64,000 bases of DNA from Eunapius fragilis (lineage: Eukaryota; Porifera; Demospongiae; Spongillida; Spongillidae), in NCBI GenBank assembly GCA_963681505.1, contig OY811991.1:1892088-1956087 (forward strand), read 5' to 3'. A program made the translations under genes and the position numbers. This document shows positions 21,841 to 33,128 of the stretch, in pieces (within the stretch, counting starts at the first letter, position 1; each line of letters starts with the position of its first letter). The notes under the pieces are model-generated. The model made no database searches, was not told where the DNA came from, and saw nothing but the letters and a program-made list of their open reading frames with translations.

Positions 21841-23400
21841 ATGCGATCTGCTTACACTATGGCTGGCAACCTCCGTTATTACCATCACATTGCATATGTG
21901 GCTCCATCTATACTGTGGAGCATGCCATGAATTGCCCATCAGGAGGCTTTCCTTCAATTCGACACAATGAGGTGCGAGATCTGACCTCAGTGAGGTATGT
22001 CATAATGCAGAACCTACATGTACTTTGCAGCCATTGCAGAGTGAGTGCCTTACATATAAGCCAATGCAGAGCTATGTAGGAGCAAGAAAAACAACGAATT
22101 ATCTGACCTCTTAATTGAAAAGTTTACATAAAACCCACAACCAATAACAATTCTTCCACATGTCACCACTCCTAATTAAAGAGGCAGTACTTATGAAACC
22201 ACAAAGACCTGGAGTTTCAGACAGCAGCTAATACAACTACCAGCCCTCTTTCAACTGTCCACATTTGATACATTTGATACACAAACATACAAACTTGTGT
22301 CAGCACCATACAAAACACCACTGAACAACTTTACAGTCTGCTAGCAAGCATTATATGATGAAAACACAATGCTTTACATTTGAGTAGTAGTTCTCCTGGT
22401 GGAGGTTGGAAGGGTGACTGGCACAGTCCATGAGCTGCATCACATTGTTTGGTATGATGGGTTCAGTCCCTGGTCCATACCAGGCAGTCATGTAGGTAGC
22501 CCAGTGAGCCTGGAACCAGAGCTTCTGGCAGACCACCTGGGTATACCTCCACTCAATCATCAGGAGTTTTTCTGACCAATCTGATGGGAAGAGAAGGGGG
22601 GGAGGGGGTGGGGGGGGGGGGGGGGGGGGAGGAGGAGCTCAGAGAGCTTACCAGAAAATCTGACTGGATGTCTTCTCATCACTGCTGCCTCCTCCCCATC
22701 AATTCACAGTGATGGGGAGGAGGGACTGATGGGGAAGAGGGGAACGGTACAGCACAAACAAAAGCCTGACCATCTCTTGAGCAATGTTCTCCACATTGTT
22801 ATTATCTAGGTGGCTCCACCATTCTTACTGCAGTGACAATGTGCCAACATATGCTCCTTGTATGGATACAGGTAAAGTGTAGGAGATGTGTGTGCTCCCA
22901 ATGGGGGGAGGGGGTGGACATTTCATCTTCCTTAACTAAAACCACACCTCTTCCTACTTCCTGTAACTAAAATGACTCGACAGGGTCAGGGATTAGAGGA
23001 GAGTTTAAAACACTATGAGTGAGGACCAATGAGTGAAGACCAATACATGTAGGATACGCAGCCTTCAGGAAGGGGGGGGGGGGGGGGGGGGGGTTGAATT
23101 TGGTTAATAGGTGAACTTACAATAACATACACGCATCATACAATATATTTTGTTCTTAATAAAACTGATTAGACTCAATGATGAAGGCGATCTTGCTTTG
23201 GGGATACGACGGGGGGTTGTTCGAACCCAATGACCCCCCCCTGTGTACACCCATGATATGTGTAGGACCAATGGACACATACATGTAGCGCTAATGAAGA
23301 CATACCTCCAAATGATAGTAATTAATAAACTCCGTACTGCAGAGGACAGGCTCATCCCCTGTAGAGCTGCCATGGCAACAGTGATGAGCTCACAGACCAC
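21841..23400. other. no gene seen; G-runs
   Basis: Includes G-rich tracts near 22,596-22,635 and 23,071-23,092 and a small inverted repeat near 22,690-22,730. No domain-bearing frame. Confidence 0.5.
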
Positions 23401-23414
23401 ACATCTTCGGGGCA

Positions 23415-23610
23415 GGAGAGGGAGAAGTGTGAGGATGGGTATAAGTAGAAGGGGGAGGAGGAGAGGAGGGGGAGGGAGGGGGAGGATGGGTATAAGTAGA
23501 AGGGGGAGGAGGAGAGGAGGGGGAGGGAGGGGGAGGATGGGTATAAGTAGAAGTGGGAGGAGAGGAGGGGGAGGGAGGAGGAGGATGGGAGGAGGGAAGG
23601 AGAAAGAGGT
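23415..23610. repeat. purine-rich minisatellite
   Basis: Units of roughly 50-60 bp sharing aggatgggtataagtagaag repeat about three to four times, then degenerate into gga-rich sequence. Confidence 0.85.
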
Positions 23611-24001
23611 GGAGGAGAAGAGAGGAAAAACAGCAGTGTGGTAAATGAACTTGTGGTTTCACAAGATATGTAAATAAATTTGTACTTTCATAATCATAAT
23701 TAAGGTACTGTAATATGGCTTACTACAGTTAAGATACATGAACATGGATTATACACCTACAGTAAAAAAATTTTAAGCTACGAGAGTCCGGGCCATAATT
23801 GCTCTTACAAGAGACCTAGTCAAGGTGAGGTTAAACCTACTGTATGTTTCATACACAAAGCTGCATTTTGATTTTGGAGACCCAATATGGCAAAGCTGGG
23901 TGGCTAGACAGGAAAATGTGTCCCTAGCCTCCTTCCCCCAATTACACTACAATCAATTTCAGGCTCGTGAAGTAGGTATAAGGGGTAGCACACTAGCACA
24001 C

Positions 24002-24010
24002 TAGCACACT

Positions 24011-24063
<53 letters not shown>
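24002..24063. repeat. (CA)n microsatellite
   Basis: Preceded by three copies of actagcac. A second, degenerate CATA/CACA tract spans about 24,200-24,410. Confidence 0.95.
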
Positions 24064-24066
<3 letters not shown>

Positions 24067-24419
24067 CGATAAGGTACTGAAGGGAAGTACGGACTTTTAC
24101 ACATACCTGGCCTGGAATGAGGCAGTTGGTATAGTGAAGTGGAGGATCACGGGAGACTTTTTAATATGGTGAGGTGTTGCCATAGATAACACTAATTCAT
24201 ATATACACATACATGTACATATACGCACATATACATATACGTACACAAATACAAATAAAACACATGCACACATACGTGCACATAAAACACACATGTACAC
24301 ACATAGCCATAAACACTGTCACACACACACATACATAGTCATAAACGCACACACATACATATATACATCTATACATACATGTACATATACATGTACATGT
24401 ATGTTCACACATGGGACAT

Positions 24420-25730
24420 TGTACGAGAAAACATGGTAGTTTTCAAATGCTGCAGTTGGCACAAATCTAATGCACCTAAACTTAAAGTCGGACTAGCTTT
24501 TGCAAAGTTAGAAGTATTGAATCTTTTATGATGCATTCATTTTCAATGGGAAAGGTCAATTAAGTGCGTACTGTCAGTCGTATAGAAATATGGCAGCTCT
24601 TGTATATTTGATGCTCCCGCCGTTTGTACCAGACGTTACCTCTACGTGTAAGCTCTTACATGTACTAACGCTCCGGTATATAACCTTTTAGCGTATTACG
24701 AACAGTCACTACCATCCAATATACGTTTTGCATTCATGCTACTTAACTAGTACTCTGAGACTTACAAGATCCTTCCGTAATAAGTCTGGTTGTATGCCCG
24801 TGTTGATTCTCTGAGTGGCAAACTCCTTTGTGTAATCGCAACCTCCGTTTTTCCCAATTAGTGCCACCTACTAGCCACTCCTACATGTGGTCATGATGCT
24901 AAGTCAGTACATAGCAATAATTATGGTCATTTAACTACAACATCAAAAAACAGCTAGGTCTGGGCACGGCCGACTGATGATAAGGGGCACGTGATGATCG
25001 TCTTGTATGCGGGGTGTATCTCACTAACCATTCAACGGAAGTGCGATTTGAAGGCCCTAAGCTCTGAAAAAATGATGATAAATAAGTACACTGACTGCTC
25101 TCATATAATCCGTTAGCACCTAAGGAAATTATCATTTGGTTGGGAAACTATTGATGACTGAATAACGAAATGAGATAAAATGAATGGACATTGGAAACCT
25201 TGCATAATTAATGTGGAAGTGCGGATATAAGTACCTAAGGTGCGAGAAACTACTCAAAATATGCCAAATAGTCCCCACATTACAAATCCGAGAGCACCTA
25301 GTCAATATTTTGTTTTGTTCTGCAGTAAGCTGCAGTTTTATGAATGCGTCAATACATTTTCTATGGACACCGAATTACGCAATGACCGAATACCGCGTAA
25401 TCCTTTTGACCGCCAATTTCTCGATATGATGTGTGTGGAAAATTGCTAGCTCAGTTCTGTAATAGCTTGATACCCCAATGCATGTGGTTTGTGTCAGCAC
25501 TGTCATAGTCGCAAGCCGTTATTCGTAGATGCGTGCCCCCTCGTTCACAGTACTACCAAGGCTGACTGGTTCAATGACAGCTGCTGTTTTACATCACCCA
25601 TGCCAGATATTTTCTCCTTTCATATTTCTGTACCAAGGCTAAACCGACATATCCGGCTCCATTCTCCCATTACGGTACCTCCTATATAAGGAAATACCCT
25701 CTATTGCCGCTCTATACCTTTCGGAAGGCT
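24420..25730. other. no gene seen
   Basis: Short open frames only. No domain or splice structure could be supported. Confidence 0.5.
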
Positions 25731-25734
25731 TATT

Positions 25735-26044
25735 ACCTCTGCTGCTTGAGTTCTTCACAACAAAGAACAAGGGACTCTTATCTCAAGGAAATTTCCATTC
25801 AGAGGATCCTCGTTGCACAATTTTAATTTTAATTTTGACAAGGTGCATGGATGATATTTAGTAGCCAAAATTGGCCTGTTGTATCTATAGAATAGATTTT
25901 CCAAATATTCTACTCATGAATATTTTTGGCATGACTGTTGCCTGATTATTGGATAAAATTAAGTTATGAATTTGGTTAAGTGCTTTAATTCATTTTTGAC
26001 CTTTAAGGAGAATTGGGCTCCGCCCGCTGAATTTTAACAGATCG
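25735..26044 (+). promoter_or_regulatory. conserved 5' flank of coiled-coil gene copy A
   Basis: Two blocks are shared with the other copies: 'cttgagttcttcacaac' with gggactcttatctcaagg (compare 32,575 and 6,570), and ttcatttttgacctttaagg just before the ATG (compare 33,085 and 39,147). Conservation next to the start suggests promoter or leader sequence, but duplication alone would also explain it. Confidence 0.45.
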
Positions 26045-27366
26045 ATGCAGTGTATAAGATGTGTCCCGAGGTGGTATCGCCAAAACCCATGCCAGATAAC
26101 TTCGGTTGCATTAGTGATCGTACTTCTAATGCAGGTTCTGCTTTTCTTCATTTTTAATTATATCGAAACGAAGGAGGCGTCTAGGGGCAAGACAGAGCTG
26201 TTGTCTCATACGCAAACTGAAGTGCCCGAAGAGAAAAGTGAGCCCCCAACAAAAGTAACTGATGGAGGAAACACACCGCACGCTGGCGCACTTCCCTTGG
26301 ACCATGATGATGTTAATCCAATCAACATACAAGTTGCCCGCAGAGGCGCAGGTAAACAACAGCTAGAAAGCAATGAGATCGCATGTATTGCAGCAGAACC
26401 AGCTAATCCTGAGGGCAGACTGCCCCAAGTGGAGAAAGTTGAGTTGAAAGAAGAACTATCCCAAACCAATGGCGAAGAAAAGCCTCCGTTAAAGGACATG
26501 GTAAGGGATGCATACCCAATAAATACGTGGTTAGCTCTATTATTTCGGCACATATTTGTATCACTTTTGGGACTCGCAGTTGGTTATATGACTTGATCAT
26601 GTCATGCATCGGAGGGCTATACCGCACCTGGCTCAAATATAGGTGGGTAGTGGCCTGCATCCTTGCTTTTCTAGTACTTCTCCTGTATGCAAACAACAAT
26701 TCCTATCATCAGGGATGGAAAATCGCAGCTAAAGACCATTTTATAGCCACATTAAGTGCAAACATTGGTCAAAAAAATCTGGAAATAGGGAATGCCACCA
26801 CACAGCTTGTAAAGAATAGTCAGTTAATTAACCAAATGAAAGAAGAAATAGAATTGTGTAACATGTCGCTGCACAATGAAATACAAACCAATGCTAAGCA
26901 ACGTAAATATGCTATGGAGCTGTATAACAACCACACTAAGGTGTTAGAGTATAGATGCATTCAAAGAATAAACAAAGAATTGGATGAAGTAAAGAATCAA
27001 ACAAGGGTTGTGACTGATGAGAAAGAACATCGTGTCAAAAATTGCGATCAACAATTAATTGAGATGAAAAGAAACATTTCCGGGAAAGACGAGATAATAT
27101 CCCAAAAAGATTCAGAGCTACATAACCTGAATAATAAAATTGGAAGAAAGGTAGATGAGCTGAATAATAGGGATAATGATATCAATAAACTGCAGACGGA
27201 CGTGCAAAATCTTCGCAGGAACCTCAGTAGTAAGAATGATGAGATATGGCAGCTGCAGCAAAATCTTACGTTTGAGAATGATCAGAAGATTATGAGAATG
27301 AATAATGAGCTCTATAATGAGAAAATAGAGCTGCAATGGTATAAAGAATATTACCCATATGTATAA
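26045..27366 (+). pseudogene. membrane coiled-coil protein, copy A (frameshifted)
   Basis: Paralog of the intact copy at 33,129. Starts MQCIRCVPRWYR, then a first membrane segment (about residues 18-40), a polar loop, and a membrane segment ending LGLAVGY. At 26,586-26,588 two extra bases (AT) relative to copy B shift the frame and give a stop. The downstream frame resumes with DLIMSCIGGLYRTW, the third membrane segment and a long coiled coil with sequons NMS, NHT, NQT, NIS, NLS and NLT. At 27,360 another two-base TA insertion ends the protein just before the C-terminal membrane anchor, still readable to about 27,468. Otherwise conservation is high, so the loss is recent, unless both are assembly errors. 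Function unknown. Confidence 0.75.
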
Positions 27367-27604
27367 AGTATACTGCTATTGTACTAGCGATCCTACTCCT
27401 CCTGACGTGTTTTTGTTGTGTTGCCATAGCCAATGCTCCTCCTCCAAACCAGCGTGCTAGGAATTGAACATTCTGTATAGGGAGGATACAACTCATTTTT
27501 CATTCACACTTCATACTGTGCACTCTATTTAAAAGCGTTTTTTTTGTCTGGATAAATTATAGTATAGTTGAATTATTTTAAGGCTCAGGGAAAGGATCGT
27601 TCAA

Positions 27605-28560
27605 GGGTTACTGGGGGTACCCATTCCTCCTCCCACACACATGGAAGTGCAAGGTTACTGGGGTACCCATTCCTCCTCCCACACACATGGAAGGAGCAGG
27701 GTGCCTTTTCATTAGCACTTGATTAACAGTCCACAAACTTCCTTACCTCATCCCCATCCTGTCCAAAAGAAGGATTATTACCCCCAGTCCAATAAAGGAT
27801 TATCCCCTCCCCTTCCCCCCCCCCCCACCTCTTGTAATAATGAATGGTAAAATGATTACTGTAAATGTACCTCATTTTGTTTGTACAGTGATTTGCGTTA
27901 ATTTGTAAAGTACCAGTATGTGTGAACCAAATGCAATACTGCATGATAGGATTGTGAGAATTCATTTTCTACTGCCGTACGGAAACTAAATGGTCCCTCT
28001 CAAAAGTTATTTGTCAACAACACTACCAACCACCACCAAATGCTGCTGCGCTGGAATACAGCAAACTGTACAAAGTGATGATGATGTCATCATTACCTCC
28101 TCATAGAATGAACACCAGGATATCTTGTCACTACTGCAAGAATGTTTATCTGAGTATAAGACTAGATAAATGCTTCTCATTGGTACATGATAGGAAACAT
28201 AACTTGGAGATTTGTTACCTGCGATATCACTAGAAATGCAACATCTTTTCTGAGTTAGACAATTGGTATAGAGCATGCTACAGTTTAGTTAAATACTTTT
28301 TCAACTTGGCAGTATGGTTTATGTTGTCTGTATTATAGCCTTAAACAGATATCTGTGATTCTATTTTTGTGTGCTTTATAATATCTTCATTCTGCTGCTG
28401 CCCAGGTCAACAGGTTGTGGGTATTCTTTACACCCGGCATAGTCGGCAGAATGAATGCATTATAACGCACACAAAACTAGGACCACAGGTATCTATTTAA
28501 GGTCTATAATACAGACAACATAAATGGACAGACTAGATTAGACATCTAGTGACCAGAGAC
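27605..28560. repeat. 3' flank of copy A, duplicated after copy B
   Basis: Begins with about two units of a 46-bp minisatellite (gggtacccattcctcctccc). It continues with single-copy DNA that matches 35,060-35,700 closely, including ggattattacccccagtcc and tgaatggtaaaatgattactg. Confidence 0.8.
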
Positions 28561-28929
28561 CAGGTACTCAGCACAAGAGCCCTGTCAAGGGTGCCATGTA
28601 ACCAATGTGGTAGAGATAACCAACCAAGAATACAGTACTGACAGCCCACCTGCTCTAATTGTCTCCAAGTCTCATTCTACAGTAGATGTTCAGGATCAAC
28701 AGCTCAATGATCCATCAGTAATCCCTATACTACAGGGGTGTGGTTCTTCAGCAGTATGCGCTAAAAACATGGAGTAGAGAGAGCCGTCAACTGATTCAGA
28801 TGTGGTCATCCTTGAAGATTGAGAATGTCTTTCTGTGGCGATGGTGCGTTGATGGGTGTTTTCAACACCTTCAGCTCAGTACTGAGAGAGAGAGAGCGTA
28901 CTTAAAGATCTTCACAATGGTCCTCTGGG

Positions 28930-29270
28930 GGGACATTTAGGTGAGAGTAAGTTGATGAATTTGGTTCAAGAATGATATATGGAGGGAAAATGTCAAGGAG
29001 TGGTGTAAGGCATGCAGGACTTGCAGCACAAGAAAAATGACACCGCCCATCAAGAGGGCACCCCTTCATACCCAGCAGGCAGGACACTCTACGCAAATTG
29101 TACCAGTGGACATACTTGGGCCCCTTCTAGTGCAATAGGTATGTACTGGTAATATGTGATTGCTTTACAAGGTGGGTTGAAGCTTATGCCATTCGGAATC
29201 AGGAAGCATTAACTATGACCAAAGTATGGGTGAATGAAATGTTCTGTCCCTTTTCTCCGACTGAGTAATT
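28930..29270 (+). pseudogene. Ty3/Gypsy integrase fragment
   Basis: In shifting frames: part of the zinc-binding head (CRTCSTRK), the linker HTQQAGHSTQIVPVDILGP, and core strand RYVLVICDCFTRWVEAYAI. The D-x-FTRW motif is the first catalytic Asp region of retroelement integrases. A stop and a frameshift lie between linker and core. A sister copy is at 36,180-36,460. Confidence 0.75.
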
Positions 29271-29279
29271 ACACTGAGA

Positions 29280-29870
29280 TCAGGGTAGACAATTTGAGGT
29301 AGAGGAAGTATGCACCCTGCTCTAGATACAAAAAACCCGTACGACAGCTTACCATCCTCTCTTGAGATATCAGCTCCTGGGGGTCATGCTCAGCTATGCC
29401 ATCAAGGGGTTCCATGTTGCTTCCAACTGATCCCCACTATGAAGGTAAGGTGGCTGTTGATGTTCCGGTAATAGGCCCTGGGATGTCTCACTTCTTGTAT
29501 CTGAAAATGGCTTGAGGAGGTCAAAGTGCACCACTCATCACTTTTCCATTCTTGTTCTTAAAGTTATCGCGACGAAGTTGCGATTTTTTATGTGTAGGTA
29601 CATAGGCCCCCCCTCCCCTTCTCCCCCTCCCTCCCCTTCTCCCCCCTCCCCTTCTCCCCCCTTCCCTCCCCTTCTTCCCCCCCTAGGGTTTTAGGGTAAC
29701 ATCTATGGCCAACTTTTCATGGGATTTCTCGAAACTGAACCCAAAACTCACCCATCTTTCTGATAAACTCTTTCGAAATGGTTTGTTGGGCTCCTTCAGC
29801 GTCATACTGTGGTGCTTCACACATCACTGTAACTCCAGTCTCATTCTCCAATTGACTCAATTACTTTATA
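29280..29870. other. unassigned DNA with C-rich tract
   Basis: 29,606-29,686 is a cccctcccc tract. The rest is probably retroelement debris but I recognise no domain. Confidence 0.4.
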
Positions 29871-29874
29871 GGGC

Positions 29875-30320
29875 CCAGTACATGAGTGATGCAATTTCCT
29901 ACATTGACCTTGGGGCACTGCTGGTGGACTAAGTCGCCTACTTGGTAAGGTGCACCATGTGGCTCTACATCATACAGTGCCTTTTGCCTCTTGTGCTCAT
30001 GGATACCATTTTGTCAGGCCAACACGTACGCCTCTTTGAGGTCATTACACAACTTGTATGCATAACCACTCAAAGAACGATTAACTTTCTGTGGAGTAGC
30101 CATACATTAGGTCAACTGGTAGTTTTACTTGAGGGCCATACATCAAGCCAAAAGGGATGTTCCCTGTGGATGCATGAACACTTCAATTGTACCCTCCGTA
30201 TACACTGGTCCTACTCTGTCTCATGATCCTTTACCACTGTGGACAGCATGTCTAGCAATGTACAATTGAACCGCTCTACTAATCCATTGCAATGGAACCG
30301 ACCTTGGCTGATGATGACCG
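29875..30320 (-). pseudogene. Ty3/Gypsy integrase C-terminal fragment, inverted
   Basis: The minus strand reads ERFNCTLLDMLSTVVKDHE, the conserved ERFN region with the catalytic Glu. It continues to KRHCMM...GDLVHQQCP-like text of the C-terminal GPY/F area. Frames are broken. It is oriented opposite to the integrase piece on its left. The equivalent at 36,500-36,945 is on the plus strand, so one unit has been inverted. Confidence 0.7.
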
Positions 30321-30489
30321 CACTGATCCACCCATTGAGGTACAGCACAGATATCTTTGATGAGCACGAAGACCACCTGACAGATACTGACTTTCTAATG
30401 AAGTACGTCTACTGTGCATGTCAGCAACCTCTGGACTCTGGTCATGAGATGTGCACAACTGTCTATTATAGTCTTTAAATAGTGACCTG

Positions 30490-30745
30490 TGATCCTCTTT
30501 GTGTGTGTTGTAATAGTATATTCACTCTGCTGCTGTTCGAGTCAATGGGTTGTGGGCGTTCTTCACAACACCATTGCCCTCTCTCAGCCTTCACCACCTG
30601 GTGGGCATGGCAACAGTACATGTACTCCAGTATACTAGATCTTTTAGGCGATTGTGGCAAGAGACCACATCACCACCCTGCTTGCAGAGACATGGTGGCG
30701 ATGTAAGCAGCAGAAGTGTGGTGGGAAAACTGAGTGGAAGCCCAA
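30490..30745 (-). pseudogene. non-LTR retroelement C-terminal fragment
   Basis: The minus strand shows CKQGGDVVSCHNRLKDLV, matching the TCRSGGDVIARHNKLRD motif of the better copy at 59,130-59,180. It then continues as CHAHQVVKAERGQW. Similar pieces lie at 41,000 and 42,350. Confidence 0.65.
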
Positions 30746-31110
30746 TCCACGTGGCTTAGGCTGAGTTGAGCCTGTAAAGTTTATTAAATAACTAGATGAA
30801 TGATGTGTGTAATCCTACCACATAACGTACTTTCTAATCTGTGTAATACTTGGGAGGTGCTATAAGCTCCCCCCACCGACCCCAAAAGGTATGGGAGGTT
30901 GAGGGTGCTATGAGCGACCCCAAAAGCTAGCAGTTTTAGCACTTTTAAACTTACAAGATATGTGATTAATCACGTAGAAGGAGCATTTAATATTCATCAC
31001 CCATTTGTGCATTAATTTATACAAAACATCATAAAACTAATATTATAAAGATTTATATAATCATCACAGGTACTTCATAAACATTACATTATATCGCAGG
31101 AAAGCAGTTC
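30746..31110. other. AT-rich joint between array units
   Basis: No gene. The stretch 'ccattaatttatacaaaacatc' class sequence near 31,010 recurs at 36,957, marking a shared duplication boundary. Confidence 0.45.
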
Positions 31111-31123
31111 AGTATATTTCCGG

Positions 31124-31127
31124 ATGT

Positions 31128-31182
<55 letters not shown>

Positions 31183-31300
31183 TGTGTGTGTGTGTGTATG
31201 CATGTGTGTGTGTCCATGTGTGTATATGTGTATGTGTGTGTATGCATGTGTGTATGTGTGTTCATGTATGTGTGTGCATGTATGTGTGTGTGTGGGTTGG
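31124..31300. repeat. (GT)n/TATG microsatellite
   Basis: Long GT run followed by degenerate gtatgtgtg units. It is the counterpart of the GT tract in the MKS1 intron at about 44,938. Confidence 0.95.
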
Positions 31301-31312
31301 CTGTACACACAG

Positions 31313-31349
31313 CCAAGATGAAGGTGAACAGCTGCTGTGGGAAGTGAAG
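31313..31349 (+). pseudogene. MKS1: orphan duplicate of MKS1 exon 8
   Basis: The 37 bp ccaagatgaaggtgaacagc...gaagtgaag followed by gtac match MKS1 exon 8 (45,295-45,331) with a few substitutions, including tgtgggaag for tgtgtgaag. Splice-site dinucleotides are kept, but no neighbouring MKS1 exons are present. Confidence 0.8.
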
Positions 31350-31544
31350 GTACATGTCCATATGCTGACTATATATATGTATGTCTAGATATAATCTAAC
31401 TGTTTACTGCCAATTGTTATTTCCTTATCAAATTAACTTCAGTAAAATTTATTAAATTTGATGATATATTCATACCACTGACAGGAGGGTAGATAAAAAG
31501 AACACTATAGTTGATAATATTAAGGTATGTCTTTTTGTCACCAT

Positions 31545-31935
31545 TTGGTGACACAATTTTACATCAAAAAAACCTGCTGAGACCCAAAACAAGAAAACGT
31601 GCTGCTGCTGAGACTCAGAAGATGTTAATTGTCTCAAACATAAAGTATTCATTCAATCCTTTATCAACAATGCATAATAAGATACATGCATACCCTTATC
31701 CTCTATGGACCATGATAGGATAAATGATGTTAATCCAACAGGCATACAAGTTGCGATAGCCATAGGAAGAATGTAACATTGTGTGTATCTCAGAAGAACC
31801 AGGTGAGCCTAGGGGGAGACAGTTGAGATGAAAGAAGGAATCGAAGAACAATCTCAAACCAAAGGCAAAAAAGAAAGCTATTATCAACCCACACACTGGA
31901 AGAGCATGTGCCTTTTTATTAACTCATCTCATTAT
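31545..31935 (+). pseudogene. internal fragment of the coiled-coil gene family
   Basis: After a Lys/Ala-rich stretch (aaacctgctgagacccaaaac) the sequence reads SSMDHDRINDVNPTGIQVAI and then EMKEGIEEQSQTKGK, matching the loop between the first two membrane segments of copy B. Stops interrupt it. It is followed by a poly-C run (31,959-31,981) at the point where 3' flank sequence resumes. The same compound fragment recurs at 41,410-41,770. Confidence 0.75.
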
Positions 31936-31984
31936 TCAGTCCAACAGAGGATTATTCCCCCCCCCCCCCCCCCCCCCCCCCGCT

Positions 31985-32574
31985 ATTGCTATAATCATAG
32001 CGGGAATAATCGGTCGGGGGACGGGACTATTGTCAGTGAAGCATAGTACTTCAGCCGCACCAATACACAGTTGTTTACAGAGTCGTTGACCACAACAAGA
32101 ATGCAGATGCATTAAGTGCCAAGGTAGTTTGCTGCAGAAGAATGACGTGTGATGATGCCGTCCCCAGAAGCCATTTTGGGAGTGCAATTTGAACACGCAT
32201 GCGCGGTTTCTGTATATATTGTGTGTCCATTTGAGATGAGGAGCTTTTTGCCCGCTGTTATCATTATATACGTGTGGTTTGCTACAGTATGAAGTAGACT
32301 GTATGCCGCGCAAAATGATCACGCGTATCTTCTGTAATGGTGAAAATGATATTTATTGCTGCAATTGCGAACTGAAATTGATTGGGAAATGCTTGCCACT
32401 ACCCTCTCACTATGCAGATGCTGTTGCAACCTGACCTCAACTTCATCAAGAAAATAATACTGAATACATTTAGATTGACTCATTCACTGACCACCCAAAT
32501 ATCCCATTTCTGTATCATGACTGTCACTCCCCCTGACCCCCTAGTTAAGGAGAACGGGCTGACACATACGGGAA
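31985..32574. other. no gene seen
   Basis: Unique-looking sequence. One 128-codon minus-strand frame has no domain and runs into the poly-C tract. Confidence 0.45.
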
Positions 32575-33128
32575 GACTATTAGCTTGGAGCTATTCGCAA
32601 CAATGAAAAAGGCACTCCTGTCTCAAAGTACTGTCCATTCAAAGGCGAGGAATCATAACCTATAGCACAACTTTGGCAGTAGTGCATGGCAGAGGCCAAA
32701 ATTTGCGTGTCATCGTGAGGGCAGATCTGCCTGCTGATTTTGGCATTGCTATAACATAGGTGAGACTGATTCCATCATTTGTATATGCTGTGCGCCATAA
32801 GGAAAAGGGTTTCTCCATTGAGATCAGTTCGTGCGTTATCGTAGCACACTTTGTCAACCTATAGGCATGCATCTCTGCATGATGTCAATTAATGGATGAT
32901 AGTTTTCCTCCTACATATATATAATTTTATTGGTATGTAGGCATATCTATGGAACATGTAGAGCATTATGCTTACGATATTCAGCAGTAGGAAGTGTAGA
33001 CTCTATTGACAAACCTGATCAAGGTAAAGGGGGGGGGGGGGGGGGGATTTTATTCACATATTTGCATGAATTGTGGCTGTAATTCATTTCTTGACCTTCA
33101 AGGGGCGGCAATTGGGCTCTGTTGATCA
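32575..33128 (+). promoter_or_regulatory. conserved 5' flank of coiled-coil gene copy B
   Basis: Shares the gggtttctccattgagatcag block (32,808) with 38,891 and the ttcttgaccttcaagggg block immediately before the ATG with copies A and C. A G-run lies at 33,029-33,045. Confidence 0.45.

Noticed and set aside
26126..26699. Minus-strand frames opposite copy A
   Set aside because: Shadows of the coiled-coil gene. The same holds for 33,204-33,455, 33,662-33,943 and 39,314-39,601.
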